Part shown: positions 46,005 to 57,376 of the stretch, piece by piece
Layout: each line of letters starts with the position of its first letter
How positions within the stretch are numbered: the first letter of the stretch is position 1
NCBI GenBank assembly: GCA_936432065.2
Contig: OW386285.2
Location: forward strand, 407,232,547-407,296,546
Source: Rutpela maculata
Taxonomy: Eukaryota; Arthropoda; Insecta; Coleoptera; Cerambycidae
Reading direction: 5' to 3'
Length of the DNA stretch: 64,000 nucleotides
Position numbers and translations under genes: made by a program
Notes under the pieces: generated by a model
Told to the model about the DNA's origin: nothing
Seen by the model: the letters and a program-made list of their open reading frames with translations, nothing else
Databases searched by the model: none

Positions 46005-47783
46005 ACGAGAAGTTACGCATGTCGGGTCTAAACTAATAGGTATTGCAAGTAAAATATACTTTTTTGCCTATGTCCAGTCGTCAGGTAAATTAACATAGTT
46101 TTAAATCGTACAAAAGATTTTACTATGGAAACCAGTTCATTATAATATGACTATTTTAGACATTCTAATTTTTCCCCCTCGCCTGCCCCCCCGGAACATC
46201 CCAATTTTTGGGAAATAGCGCTTAAAAATCATTTTTTTGCCAATATCTCGATTTTGAACCGCTCCACCAAAAAAAAAAAAAAAGATGGTTATCAAATTTA
46301 AAGATAAGTAAATTCTCTATCGAAATGGTTCAGACATATTTTTACGTAGTGTTAATATCCTTGGAGTTATAGGCGGGGGAAATCAAGCATCGTATCGCAT
46401 CCACCAGTTTTATATATGTCAGTTTTCCTTGAAACACATACTTCGTGAATACAATGGTTGCATTTCTCCCTACAGAACTGTCAGCAATAAACTAGAAAGT
46501 AAATATGGTGCTGGAATTGGAATTTTTAGTATTTGTATTGATCAGTTTTTATCATGATTAGAGCTCTGCCACCTCCCCTCCTTAAGACCGTCAGTGGCTG
46601 GTACTTCACACGTTTACACCAATTATGTCAAATTTAATTCAACAGCTAGAGCAATTCATGAATCCTCGTCAATATTAATTTTTCGTAATTCACCGAGTGA
46701 AGTAATGTTAATGATAAATCTAGATACATTTGAACAACGCGTCGAACCAAACTAAAACAGCCAACTGCGTATCTGGCCACATTGTATTTTTCAGTGAAAT
46801 TGGATGCAAATCGTACAATAACAGGCTACTATGTGGACGATAATAGAGATTCGTTGATTGTTCAATGAATATTAATGTTGGACAAATTAAGAGCGGTTTA
46901 TTACATTTCTCCATTAAAATGTATTCACAGGTAATGCTGGTATCTGTTATATCTGTCAAAAAAGTGCTTAAGTTGTTGTTTAATAGGGATCAACGCACAA
47001 AGGCACACTTTTTTTTCTTTTAAAGGATGAAGTAAAAATTAACAAATCGTTCAAAAAATAGAACCCCCTTCCTCTACTTTGTAACATCTTGTAACATTTG
47101 TGAAACCCGCCTTTAAGGACAGGATTTTGCAGAGTGGGAGGGAAATGTGCGTTAATTTTCATAAAATCATAAATGGTATAAACTTTAAAATAGTTTCATG
47201 TACTTCCCATTGCTCTAAGGAATACAAACATGTACAGCTTTTGTCATAAATTTTGTATGTAATTAAATGCCATGGAACTATTTTCATTGATAAACTACGA
47301 TATTCAAGTTCAACAGAAATTTACAATAAAAAAAATATATAGTTGTATTCTTTAGAACAATAGTAAGTAGGTGTCTAAAACAGATTTAAAGATTATACAG
47401 TATTTGGGTTTTTAAATATCTATAATAAATCAAAATATTTCTTTCTCACTCTGTAAGCGAACGTTTGTTTGCAAACCCTCCATTACACTTGCAATAGAAT
47501 ATTGTATTGATTAATTTGCCGCGAGAAAGCGAACTTAAAATGTTAAGTGTAGCTATTTTTCCAAATAATTTTTTTCCCATATATTGTTCATCATGTCACA
47601 TTTTCGGTAATTCCCCCCTGTCTAAAAGCAAACGTATTTTTTTAATGGCCCCATATTTCTTTATAAATTGTTCCCGATTTAGTTTTTTCTAGTTTCAATA
47701 AATTTATGTAACATTCGATCATAATTTGTCTAAATAAAATGCGATTAAGTTTCAATAAATTTTGATGGCATACGTTAATATAA
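46005..47783. other. Intergenic, no gene seen
   Basis: No convincing frames, RNA genes or element ends. Confidence 0.5.
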
Positions 47784-47796
47784 CAGAGCCCCACAA

Positions 47797-48300
47797 AAAA
47801 AAGTGGTCTGTCCGGCGGACTAGACCAGTGTGTTTATTTTGACCTACTGAATCCGAATCAGAAGTCAGAATTTTCAGATTGGCTCACTTTTCATCCCCCA
47901 AAAAACACCTCTATTTACAAAAAAGTGGTCTGTCCGGCGAATCAAACCAGTATATTCCTATGTATTTTGACTCGCTGAATCCGAATCGGAAGTCAGAATT
48001 TTCAGATTGGCTCGCTTTTTATCCTAATCCCAAAACACACCCTCAACACAAAAAAGTGGCTTGTCGCGCAGATCAGACCAATGTTTCCTTATGTATTTTG
48101 ACCAGTTGAATCTGAATCAGAAGTCAGAATTTTCAGATTGGCTCGCTTTTCATCCCTAATCCCAAACATGAAAAAAGTGGTCCGGCGGACCAGACCAGCG
48201 TATCCTTATGTATTTTGACTTCCTGAATCCGAATCCGAAGCCAGAGTTGTCAGATTGGCTCAGTTTTCATGTCTAATATCAAAAAAACACCCCCAAAAAG
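47797..48300 (+). repeat. Four tandem ~125-bp units
   Basis: Each unit runs AAAGTGGTCTGTCCGGCGGA, GACCAG, TGTATTTTGAC, CTGAATCCGAATC, GAAGTCAGAATTTTCAGATT, GGCTC.CTTTTCAT, then a C/A-rich spacer. Units start near 47797, 47922, 48050 and 48170. The same unit is inverted at 50690-50985. Confidence 0.85.
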
Positions 48301-48414
48301 TCGGTTTTTCGCCTTTCACACTCAAATGAGTAGTTAGAAATTTTTATTATAGTATTTTATATAACAAGTGGCTAAAATGGTGTTTTTTCTTTACATGTGG
48401 GGCGTTTATAGTAT

Positions 48415-48760
48415 GAGCCGAAGGCGAGTGCTATAAATCACACCAGTAAAAAAACACATTTTAGTCTCGAGTTATATACAAAATTTTTTGTATCGCCATT
48501 CGAAATTAGAAAACAATATAATTTTGTAAAAATAGACTAAATTCTATAGGTTTCCATAGAAACCAATAAGTTTTATTTCACACTGTGAAATAAACTTTCT
48601 TTATCCAACACTTTCATATAAAGTGATCTTTATTGATGAGATTTTGAAGGTAATAAGTGGCCCATAAGTCACTAGTGAAATTAGTGAGCTAAAGTATACT
48701 TTAGATCACTAGTGAGGTAAAGTAATTTAGCCACTAAAGAGTAATTTTAATATAAAAAAA
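48415..48760. repeat. AT-rich short palindromes
   Basis: TCACTAGTGA occurs in repeated and inverted forms at about 48665-48715 (centre near AAAGTATACTTT). TTTATTTCACACTGTGAAATAA sits near 48570. ATGAGCCGAAGGCGAGTGCTAT near 48410 resembles the GC-rich hairpin loops elsewhere in the window. Confidence 0.5.
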
Positions 48761-48831
48761 AGTCCATGCAATTTATTTATTGTCTTTATTATTCGGAAAA
48801 TTAACAAAACAAAGAATCCATGCACTAACAC

Positions 48832-49910
48832 TTACTTATTTATATTTATGTTAACATTTATTGTCATCATATTCGATTTTTCACAAAGAAAACTGCTCCC
48901 CTCTACACAATTTTTCTCTATATTAGTAACGACGTCTGTATCGCCTGACTCGTTGCGCTGCTCTCTCTTTATTTGTTTAGCAATAACAATCTTGTTTGAG
49001 ACTGAATCTTCCAAATAACCCTTCGCCATGGTGGATGATTTCCACTCACCGTGACGTTTAAGGGTGGTAATGTCACCCCCAGCATTAGCCAAAAGAGTTG
49101 CCGAGGAACGGCGCATGCTATGGCCAGTATACAAATCTGCATCTGGCAATTGCAAATAATCAGCTACAATTCTTAGAATTTTTGAGAGCTTATTTAATCC
49201 AACGCATTGGAGATTGCACTTTCCCCTTTGAAAATTTACGAAAAATCTTTTGTGAAACACATTTTGCGGTCTTCAAGACACATATTTCCTAATCAAATCA
49301 AGTGGGTTTACCGAAAATCCTTCATTTAAAACTGTGAAACTTCTTGATTTATTCGTCTTGGTATCTGGTAATATAGATATTGTTCTTTATCTTTTATATC
49401 TTCGAGGCTTAAGTAGTCAGTTCACCGCAACGGCAGGTACCGAAAACTCCCAATATCAATGCAACCTAAAAAACCCAAACAATTAAATGCATAAAAGCAA
49501 GAACATCATAATAAACACCTGCCTTTGACATAAGATGCTCATCGTCAGGGGCATCCATCAAATTTTGTTCTTTCCAAAATTTTGGCCTTTTTGGGTTTGA
49601 AATTTCTTGATCGGCTTTTTAAGTATGCCACAAGTTTTCCATATCTTATTATATCAAAGTTCCTCTATACTTTTAAATTCGCTTTATCATAGAATATTTG
49701 GTCCACATCGAAGAAGGTGCAATTTTTTTACTCAAATGTAGAAAGTAAGCGAGAAGCACTTCTTCATTTACAGCACTAACTCCTCTTTTTTTCATCCAAT
49801 TTTCAAAGTGTAGATATTCTTTAAAATAGGTTACTTTGGACTTTTCTGGAATTAAATGGCTCTAGCTTCTTTGGCTTCTTGCAAAATATCGGTCGGAATT
49901 TCCATATTAT
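48832..49910 (-). pseudogene. Crypton-type tyrosine recombinase (decayed)
   Basis: Minus strand, from an ATG near 49905 (MEIPTDILQEAKEARAI). A core-binding-like domain follows: TYFKEYLHFENWMKKRG, VNEEVLLAYFLHLSKKI, WTKYSMIKRI. After stops and shifts come CRCGEL (first catalytic Arg), LPDTKTNKSRSF (likely the Lys hairpin), GHSMRRSSATLLANAGG (His-x-x-Arg), LKRHGEWKSS (Trp at the His/Trp site) and KGYLEDS (Tyr nucleophile). The last ~142 codons are intact, ending near 48832 after a charged tail. Cryptons move through strand exchange by such enzymes. The N-terminal half has several stops, so this copy is dead. The HSMRRSS...KRHGEWKSS block is typical of insect Cryptons. Confidence 0.8.
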
Positions 49911-50237
49911 ATCTTTCACAATTTTCCAATTTGATGCTAATTACGCAATGTTTATTAAACAAACCCCTGGTTACAAACAAAATGGATAACAACCACAGCT
50001 TTTTCGGCACATCCATTCAGAATCTACTTAGCAATAAGCTACTTATATTTTATATTTTTAGAGAGACTTTGACATTGACAACTGACAAAAAATCGATGAC
50101 ATGACATTTTAATAAATTTATTGTTTGTCACTGAAAAAGAATTTAAATGAAAGAGTTGAATAAAATGTTGTATTAGACACGTGAGTCATTACATATAAGT
50201 CACTTAAGAAAATTAGCTAAATTTTTATTGCGTGACT

Positions 50238-50411
50238 TATATGGAGGAGGATGAAACGGCAGCGCACATTTTATGTACCTGTCCTGCTGCAGAAAGAACC
50301 AGATTCTCACTTTTTGGCAAAGGGCAACTGCTGCCAGAGGATCTGGACAACCTCTCACCCAATAAGGTAGTCGACTTTATCAAAAAGCTGAACCTATTGG
50401 GTGAAATATAA
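50238..50411 (+). pseudogene. LINE C-terminal zinc-knuckle tail
   Basis: The frame reads MEEDETAAHILCTCPA, AERTRFSLFGKGQLLP, then EDLDNLSPNKVVDFIKKL and TAA. ETxxHILCxCPxxxxxR...LSPxxVxDFIK is the standard end of jockey/R1-like insect LINEs, after a Cys/His knuckle whose first cysteines are missing. The ~65-bp 3' UTR (CACAATAGACCAGATGG, TCGCGGTGGAGGGTC, ATCAACCTAACC) is the family's usual tail. TATATG-like sequence lies on both sides, so this is a heavily 5'-truncated insertion. Confidence 0.75.
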
Positions 50412-51104
50412 TTAGGAGTGAGCCACAATAGACCAGATGGTCGCGGTGGAGGGTCTGTTACTAGCCCACTCACATATCAACCTAACCTATATGTAACATA
50501 ACTCACTAGCCTAATAAATAACTGTTATTTCACACTTTTTTCTTTATTTTACACTTGTCAATAATGACATTGTTTTGATTCACTAAAGCTGTCAAATAAA
50601 TGCCATTTTAGGATATGACATTACAAAAATATATTTATTTCATAGCCTCATTACGCCATAACCCCATAACTCTACAACTCCATAACATTGCGAAGGGCGA
50701 AAAAACGGTTTTTACGGGTGTTTCTTGAGATTAGAGACGAAGACTGAGCCAGTCTGACAAATCTGACTTCAGATTCGGATTCAGCAAAAAGGTTAAAACA
50801 CAATAAGGATACATTGGTCTTATCCGCCGTACAGACCGCATTTTTGTTTTATTTAGGGCGTTTTTTGGGATTAGGAATGAAAAACGGGCCAATCTGAAAA
50901 TTATGGCTTCAGATTCGGATTCAGCGGGTCAAAATACATAAGGATACGCTGGTCTGGTCCGCCGGAGAGACTACTTTTTTTTTGAGAGGCTGTGTAATTT
51001 GTGTAAATAAAATGTGTTACGTAATGAGTTCTTTATATCACGAGTGCGATAACGAATTGCATTACGAAATGCAAATGGATGTCAATCAATGACATAATAG
51101 GTTC

Positions 51105-51405
51105 TTATCCAAAAATAAAGAAAGAAGTTTGAGCAAAAAAAATCCTGTCTGGCGGTTTGTCTGTCTCTCTGTCTAACTTTTTTGTGTGCACGATTACTCT
51201 GGAACGATTTGTGATATTGACCTGAAATTTGATACACCTATGTATTGTAATGAGATAGTACTAGTTTGTACTTTGGTCTTATTCCGTTGGGGTAAATGGG
51301 GGTAAATAAGGATAAATAGGTAAAGGAGGCAAATAGGAGTCCATAAAATTGGGATTTAGGGTATGTACGAGAAGCCAAGGATCAAAATGTTTTTGACATT
51401 ATTTT
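51105..51405 (-). mobile_element. Helitron-like family, diverged copy
   Basis: Matches the middle of copies A-C in minus orientation: TGTCTGTC-type run, TTTTTGTGTGCACG.TTACTCTGG, TTCCGTTGGGGTAAATGGGG, AGTCCATAAAATTG. About 70 percent identity by eye, with both ends missing. Confidence 0.6.
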
Positions 51406-52010
51406 TCAATATCGATTTAGATATAATTTTGGAAACATATGCTCTTTATGGATGTTAACAATCACAGACAATTTCAATTCAAAATATTTGTTTACGGGTT
51501 CAAAAAAATATAAATTGTTTAAAATTTTGTAGTCTCATAAAGTTATGCCATCAAGTCGTAGAGAAACATTTTTTTAAACTATTGGCTCCCAAAGGTACTT
51601 TTCAGGGGTCTTAACGAAATAAATTCTTTTGCATTTCATAATTTTGTTATTTGTTCAAATGCTTGTACTTTTGCAATTTTTTTTACAAAATGAAAAGGTT
51701 TTAATGTGGATAGGAAGTGCGTAAAGAAGCAACAATTCAAAAAAATAAATAACCTCTTAGAAACCGAGGTATCGTGAAAGAAAAAGGTCAAAATAAACAA
51801 AAATATATTCCGTTAAAACCAATCAAAAGTACCTTAAGAATCTAGAGTTAAAAAAATGTTTTTCTTGATGGCATAATTTTACGGAGCCCCAAATTTTGAA
51901 CAATTTATATATTTTTTGGCCGTTTAAACAAATATTTTTATTTGGAATTTTTATAAACAGCATATTTTTCCAATATTTTATCTAAATCTAGATATTGGAT
52001 TCCTCATTTT
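51405..52010. repeat. Fold-back element with ~190-bp or longer arms
   Basis: 51470-51660 pairs with 51800-51960: TTGATGGCATAA with TTATGCCATCAAG, AAGGTACTTTT with AAAAGTACCTT, AAATATTTGTTTA with TAAACAAATATTT. Weaker pairing continues outward (ATCGATTTAGATATAA with TATCTAAATCTAGAT). No target duplication was fixed. Confidence 0.65.
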
Positions 52011-52233
52011 TTTTTGTGGTTAAATAGGTACATATTTAATTGAGGTCTTGTATATCTAAAGCTGTTCGAAATTTTATTGAGGACCATTTCCATTTTTCGT
52101 TTTTGCAATAGGACCAATACAAAATATTTGCAAAAAATTTGGAAAAAACGACGTTTTGGATTTCAATTGTTAAAACGAACATGTTATCCACCTCGCCCGA
52201 AGTCCAAAACTTACAGTCATACTTCTTTATATA

Positions 52234-53316
52234 CAGGATGATTTACCATGATATGCGGAAAATAAAATGGTGTACTAGTCTTCAACATGGGAAAGCCCCT
52301 GCAAAATTTTAGAGTGATCCGATGTAATTTAGTAATTTTTGTTGCATTAAAACTTACAAAGATACGCTACTGTTACTTGTCTGTGGTCAGTAATAGGGCG
52401 ATAAACTTACTAAGAACATATCGAAGATGTTTACATTTCCTTAATTGGCATAAAAAGTTAAGCTGGGTGCAGTCAAAGTGCCACGTTTTTTGCTTTCGGT
52501 CGAACAATCAGGACACTGGCAGGTACAAAGTGCCGCCGAAGTTTGGTGTTTTTGTGTTATTGACGGGTTTAAGTAAATATCTCTTATATCTACTTGTTGG
52601 GGGCGAGCGTAGAGGCGACTTCAATGTGAATATCAGTCGATATTCCGTTGAAGCAACGTCGAGCGCGGTTAGTACTTGGATGGGCTCCCATCTTGGGAAA
52701 TACAGCGTTCTCGTCCCACCTTCTAGAGGCTTGTATATCAGTGTATACTCGGAAGTTACGTAATTTCAGACGAGGATTACGTAGTGGATATACCATCCTT
52801 CCGAGGGGATGTAAAGCAGGCGGTCCCTTGTCTATTAAATGTTAGGCAAGTAAAAGATCCCTACTCTTCTTAAGGGAAGAGGTTCGGCAAAATTTCCAGG
52901 TTGGGGGTAGCTCGTCTCCTGGTGTCGGTGATAGGCCCTGGTAGCGGAAATAGGCCGACGTTAAACAGTTAAAAAAAATTAAAAAAAATACTTGTAGAGT
53001 TCACTAGGATTGGGTCAATGTCTTTTCGCCTTATTTCGGTATTTTTGTAGTGTGCTTTGATTAAAACCAAAAAGTCACTTCTACCCTCTCCAGCTTTGCT
53101 GTCAATAGTGTCAATTCCAAGTCTGATAAAGGGGGAGGGGAAGTGATATGGTTGTACCGCGTTATGTCGGATTGGTTAAAGTCATTGGCGGCGAATTTCT
53201 ACAAAAAAATAAGGTAATTCTTTTGGTCATATTTTTTTAGTTTTTCATTTTTTTAACTCCTTTCGCTGGGGACAATCTACTGTTAAATTTTCCGTATGTC
53301 ATGGTAGATCACCCTG
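52234..53316. mobile_element. TA-target element (1083 bp) hosting a SINE
   Basis: The ends read CAGGATGATTTACCATGAT and, inverted, CAGGGTGATCTACCATGAC, followed by ATRCGGAAAAT. TA flanks both (52232-52233, 53317-53318). The interior has no transposase. The 158-codon frame at 52287-52763 crosses the element and the SINE and is not a gene. Without the SINE the element is about 0.69 kb. Confidence 0.75.
52598..52988 (+). mobile_element. SINE with 5S rRNA-derived head
   Basis: Target duplication TACTTGT at 52591-52597 and 52989-52995 brackets 391 bp. Bases 52641-52720 match the 3' part of 5S rRNA: GAAGCAACGTCGAGCGCGGT, AGTACTTGGATGGG, then CTTGGGAAATAC.GCG. These cover the box A, intermediate element and box C regions used by TFIIIA/Pol III. 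Downstream is a conserved-looking CTTCCGAGGGGATGTAAAG, GCAGGCGGTCCC block and a GTAGCTCGTCTCCTGG...GGAAATAGGCCGACG tail ending in A-rich sequence. Copies of the tail are at 9640-9790 and 12787-12874. This is the layout of SINE3-type elements. Confidence 0.8.
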
Positions 53317-53318
53317 TA

Positions 53319-54256
53319 TGTACTTTAGATAACAGTAAAAAAGATTCCTCCCCCAAATACCTTTTTTAAGAAATTTGTTTTTACACACTAAAGCAGTAAA
53401 AAAAAGATATTGTTTTGTAATAACCGAAAATAAAATAATTTGTCAAACATTTTTAAAAGTTAATTTGTAATTGAGTCTCCTTTCTAAAACAACTGTAAGA
53501 GTTAATGTTTCCGCTCAGACGGACTACCCTGTATAACAAGCTGTCCAAAATGAGCAAAACATATTGGATATATTAACATGAATATTATATGTAAACAGAA
53601 ACGACCATTGTTCGGGTGTATTTAGTATTTGTTTACACGTGACAAAAAAACGATTTGGCAGCGTAAGGGAAACATTCAAAATATTCATTTGAACGTTAAA
53701 ACGAATCCTTTATTAAGCGCCTCAAAAGCGAAGGAAAATTCATTTATTTTGGAATAAAAGCCACAGTTTTTATCTAAAATAAATTAGAATTTTAATCTAT
53801 GGGCTTTCCGCATCTTTTAATTAAATGGATATTTTCTGAAATTCGTTATTTGTCGAAACAGGCGGTTCGTTAAATACATAATTAATTATTATTGTACTTC
53901 AAGTCGAGAACATTTATTTTACTTTTCGATATTTCATTAAATTAATTTTCATCCTACGCATGTTTAGACATGCTTCATGGGTTCACTGTTCACCGAAGGT
54001 CATTTGTTGATGCCACGAGAGTAAGCGAAAAAACTTCGAAAACCTGGGGACGCAAGTTCAAACAAACACTGGAATTTATTTGTTTTATAGCATAGATTAA
54101 AGAATATTATACGTATAATGTATATATAGATAGGCAACTCTGCGTACTTTTTCAAACTGCAAAACTTACGTTGCTGATAGCGCTGTATTCCCGCCTTTTT
54201 GATACAGGGGGGATTGGCATAGGCGGGAATTTCAAACGATTTTCAAACAAGTTGCT
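53319..54256. other. Intergenic, no gene seen
   Basis: A lone TA-target-like end (GACTACCCTGTATA near 53521) has no partner. Nothing else supported. Confidence 0.45.
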
Positions 54257-54318
54257 TAGGCCATCATTAGACTATAAAAGTCCTTTGACAAAAATCTTTT
54301 ATAAAAGATATTTTATGA
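54257..54318. repeat. Left arm of a fold-back MITE split by the 5.4-kb hAT
   Basis: TTAGACTATAAAAGTCCTTT, GACAAAAATCTTTTATAAAA and GATATTTTATGA are inverted at about 59755-59823. The host MITE would be about 150 bp, and the hAT sits inside it. Confidence 0.7.
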
Positions 54319-55206
54319 CAGTGGCGACTTTCAGGGGGGGGGGGCGATGGGGGCGATCGCCTCCCCCCCCGCCCCCTAAAATGTTTAAAAACAAATTCGA
54401 CAAAAAAAATTTAAGATGGCCCAAAAAATTTGTTTCCGGGCGCAAAAATCTTGGGACGCCAAATCAGCAGTATTATTTTCTATCAACGTGTTTGACCAGG
54501 GCTTAAATAAACTAGGATTCTAGGAATCGGTGACGGTGATTAGAAAATAGCAAATTATTGAATTTCCGGTAGATGATTTCTCTATTCCTCAAAAGAAAAC
54601 AAGAAAACCAACTATTTGAAGCTTGGCCTGGCGTCGTGAAAACTGAAAGTTTCATTGTTCTTAATCTCCAGTAGGTATAGGTAATCAATGACTTTTGCGT
54701 AGCGGGTAGCAGGTTGTCCAAACAAATAACCAACCCTGAGAAGGTTGCAAACATGGTTACGTTATCAAATGGGAGAGGCGGGACTCACTGCCCAGATAGC
54801 ATTTTTACATTCAGAGCATGTGCTCGGAACGTACTTTATGTACCCATGGAACTAAGAATGAATATTCATTTTGTATTCCATGTAGGAAATCTGAATGTCA
54901 GAGAGACGTACAGATGACCGCCTCTCGATATATGAGTAAGATTCCTACAACCTACCCATAGACCAAAACGGAACTTGATATGAACCAGAAACGTATATTG
55001 ATATACTGATAGATACATGAGGTATATAGGAGGAAGGTCGGTCCATCCTACATTCACAATGTACACTGCATGTTCAAGGTACCTATATGAGTACTACCTT
55101 CGTAGGAATTAAACCGTAGGTGCCTGGTATGTTACACATGGATCATAAATCTATGATGCATGTATATTGTAGGAATGAACATTATGTATCAGTGGCAGCT
55201 CATACC

Positions 55207-55368
55207 ATGTATTTTCTTCAAAGTTTAATTATTATAATAATTTATTACTTATTGTAATCATTAATGAGTCGCTGCTTCATTCCGAATATGTTCAGTATGA
55301 CGCAGCGACTCATCTATGATTATAGCAAATAATAAATTATTATAATAATTAAACTCAAGAGAATACAT
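55207..55368. repeat. 162-bp hairpin element
   Basis: CATGTATTTTCTTCAAAGTT through GAGTCGCTGC pairs with GCAGCGACTC through AACTCAAGAGAATACATG. The arms are AT-rich (TTATTATAATAATTT) and the loop is short. No protein is encoded. Confidence 0.8.
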
Positions 55369-56146
55369 GATATAAGTGAAGTACTTGCATAAGTAAATCC
55401 AATATCTAATTTTAAAGTTTAATTGTTACCGTCAATTATTAGGTACTTATTCTAATTTTCCACATTTCACATTCCTCGTGAAGAATATTATGTAAGTAAA
55501 TGTGGAATATATGCACAGAAAATTTGTTTTTACCATTAGTTTTCAACTAAAGTCAAATGTTTTATTCATCAAATTTTATTGAATGGAGCACACAAATGCT
55601 AAATAAACTTAAATAAAACTGTATTTGCTATAACAATACTTTACAAGGGTCCAAGAATATATGTAAAAAAAAATAGTTTTACGTTAATAAGATCTGTTAA
55701 AAACCATTTTAAAATAGATCAAACATTTATCACTCTAAAACTTCAGCTTAAAAATCATATTTAACGTGTTATTTATGAAAAAATCTAATGATCATATTAC
55801 ATTACCTTAAAGTTTTATCTATTTTCAAATCGTGTTTTAAATTGCCAAGAACAAAACATGATTTTATTTTATTAATTACTTTACATTGTTGTAACAATTA
55901 AGTAAGCATCTTAAATTATAAAATAGGAAGAGGTATAAATAAAACAGTTGTGTTACTTTAAATATATTTTTATTTTTTGTTACAAAAATGAATTGCAATA
56001 ATAAAAAACAATTGTGACAAAAATTTCAATTGAGATTTTTTTTTAACAAAAAAATTTTTTTCTTTGCAACTTATGAACTGTCATTTTACTATAACGAATT
56101 TTTTGTCAGTAAGTAAAAAATAGTAAAAATTGAAGGGCTTACATTT
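55369..56146. other. AT-rich, no gene; possible 3' UTR on the minus strand
   Basis: If the frame at 56147-56327 is a terminal exon, AATAAA on the minus strand at 55974-55969 could be its polyadenylation signal. Otherwise nothing supported. Confidence 0.35.
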
Positions 56147-56327
56147 TCAGAACCAGTGTCCAGGTGTCGCCGATGGTGATACTTGTAATTGCGAAAGTCC
56201 ACTTTTCATTCTCAACATATCATCTGTGACTGATCCTATTGGCTGAATACTTTCTTTTGGCTTTTCCAATTTTTAGGAGAAGGTATTTCCTTCCTGTCTA
56301 GAGGAGGAGATACATGTGCTAGTCCAA
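56147..56327 (-). CDS. Terminal-exon-like frame (hypothetical, one frameshift)
   Basis: On the minus strand a good acceptor (TATTTTCTTTTGTAG) precedes 56327. One frame gives LAHVSPPLDRKEIPSPK. After a one-base shift in an A-run comes LEKPKESIQPIGSVTDD, MLRMKSGLSQLQVSPSATPG, HWF and TGA at 56149-56147. Serine/proline-rich composition and the splice signal suggest a true C-terminal exon. No family was recognised. It lies inside a hAT element in the opposite orientation to the transposase, so it may be captured host sequence or part of another nested element. Confidence 0.35.
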
Positions 56328-56729
56328 CTACAAAAGAAAATACATTGTATTATATTTGAATAGGTACTTACTTCTCTTTAAAAACTGGCCATGATAAAGT
56401 TGAAAAATATAAAAACATCTTACAAGGATCTTACAGAAAAAATAAAACTGATCAAACATAAATTAAACAAATTGATATTATCATAAAGGACACGGCAGGC
56501 ACAAAATGGAAAAGAAGGTACAGTCAAATGGGCTGAAAATGTAGTATGTTGTACTTCATCATATCCTGATCAAAAGTTTTCATGGGCACAATATCTGAAA
56601 ATCGCTAGTTTTTGAGATATGAAAGGTCAAAGATCAGGAATATCGGTACCTGCTGTCATAGTTGAGAGTATCATATTATGACGAGGATTTGTTTAACGTT
56701 GTTATTCTAATGTGTTTGCACATATGAAC

Positions 56730-56985
56730 CAAAGAGTTCTGACTAGAGGAAACAAGCCGTTGATTTGCTGGACGGCGCGAGCATCCTTGTCCTTGTCGCA
56801 CACCTCGTACCCTCTCCTTTGCTCTCCACTCTGTTTTACAAAGCAACACAGCCCCTCATGTACTGTGCGACAAAGAGAGAACGAACTGTGCGAGAAGGAT
56901 GAGAATGCTCACACCGTTTGAGCGCTGTCCACTGCTCATACATTACGCTTATGCAGCGTGTATCCTCTATTTATAGAACTCTTTG
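56730..56985. mobile_element. hAT-type MITE (256 bp)
   Basis: The ends read CAAAGAGTTCT...AGAGGA and the complement TCCTCT...AGAACTCTTTG. Flanks are ATATGAAC and ATAGGAAC, 8 bp with one mismatch. The core is GC-richer with an imperfect palindrome (GCGAGCATCCTTGTC with GAGAAGGATGAGAATGCTC). Nested in the large hAT. Confidence 0.75.
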
Positions 56986-57173
56986 ATAGGAACACACTTT
57001 CACTCTCTCACGCACATCGATTTAGGCATAAACGCTTCATTGCCACATTTGCTGACAATAAATATCCACAATACTTAAGTTTTTACACCTAAATCGAAGT
57101 GTGACTTTTATTAATTTTTCTTTTTCATATGAAATTCGTTCAAGTGAACATTCGAAATTTTAGGTACTTGATT

Positions 57174-57376
57174 TTAAATGCCTACCAGAGTTATTAAAAG
57201 AACAACATATCTTCTTTCAACTTCTAGTAAGGACAAAATTTCTTGAGAAGTCGACGGCTTCCAATATGTTCTTCGATATCATTATGTTCATCTGACGGGA
57301 GGAATAACGTGCTTCTTGTACATAGTCCTTTGATTTGTTTTTGTTCACTCTGTACATCAGATGTGATCTCTGCCAT
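57174..57376 (-). CDS. First-exon-like frames (hypothetical, overlapping)
   Basis: ATG at 57376-57374 opens a 50-codon frame: MAEITSDVQSEQKQIKGLC, then LFLPSDEHNDIEEHIG, ending at TAG 57226-57224. In the next frame the sequence continues as WKPSTSQEILSLLEVERRYV and VLLITLVGI to TAA near 57174. The acidic-polar composition and smooth join near EEHIG/KPSTS suggest one protein with a frameshift. A CTG|GTAGGC near 57185 could be a donor. It may pair with the exon at 56147-56327. No family was recognised. Each frame is short enough for chance. Confidence 0.35.

Larger units (their letters stand above)
47784..50994. mobile_element. Composite with inverted repeat arrays enclosing a Crypton recombinase
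   Basis: The left end CAGAGCCCCAC plus an A-run and GTGGTC, and the right end (inverted, CACAGCCTCTC plus an A-run and GTAGTC), look like terminal inverted repeats, with TAA outside each. About four ~125-bp units fill 47797-48300, and about two inverted units fill 50690-50985. Inside are a tyrosine recombinase pseudogene (minus) and a LINE tail (plus). Cryptons normally lack inverted repeats, so the recombinase may have landed in an existing element. Confidence 0.55.

Noticed and set aside
47797..48300. CRISPR or satellite monomers
   Set aside because: Spacers are similar low-complexity C/A tracts, and the same units recur inverted at the other end of the element.
52641..52720. Functional 5S rRNA gene
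   Set aside because: The 5' third is missing or unrecognisable and the segment is part of a mobile element with a target duplication.
52287..52763. Longest plus-strand frame (158 codons)
   Set aside because: It spans a TA-target element and into the 5S-derived SINE; no protein family features.
54171..54506. 111-codon frame with a proline run
   Set aside because: It crosses the hAT insertion boundary and the C-run just inside its end.
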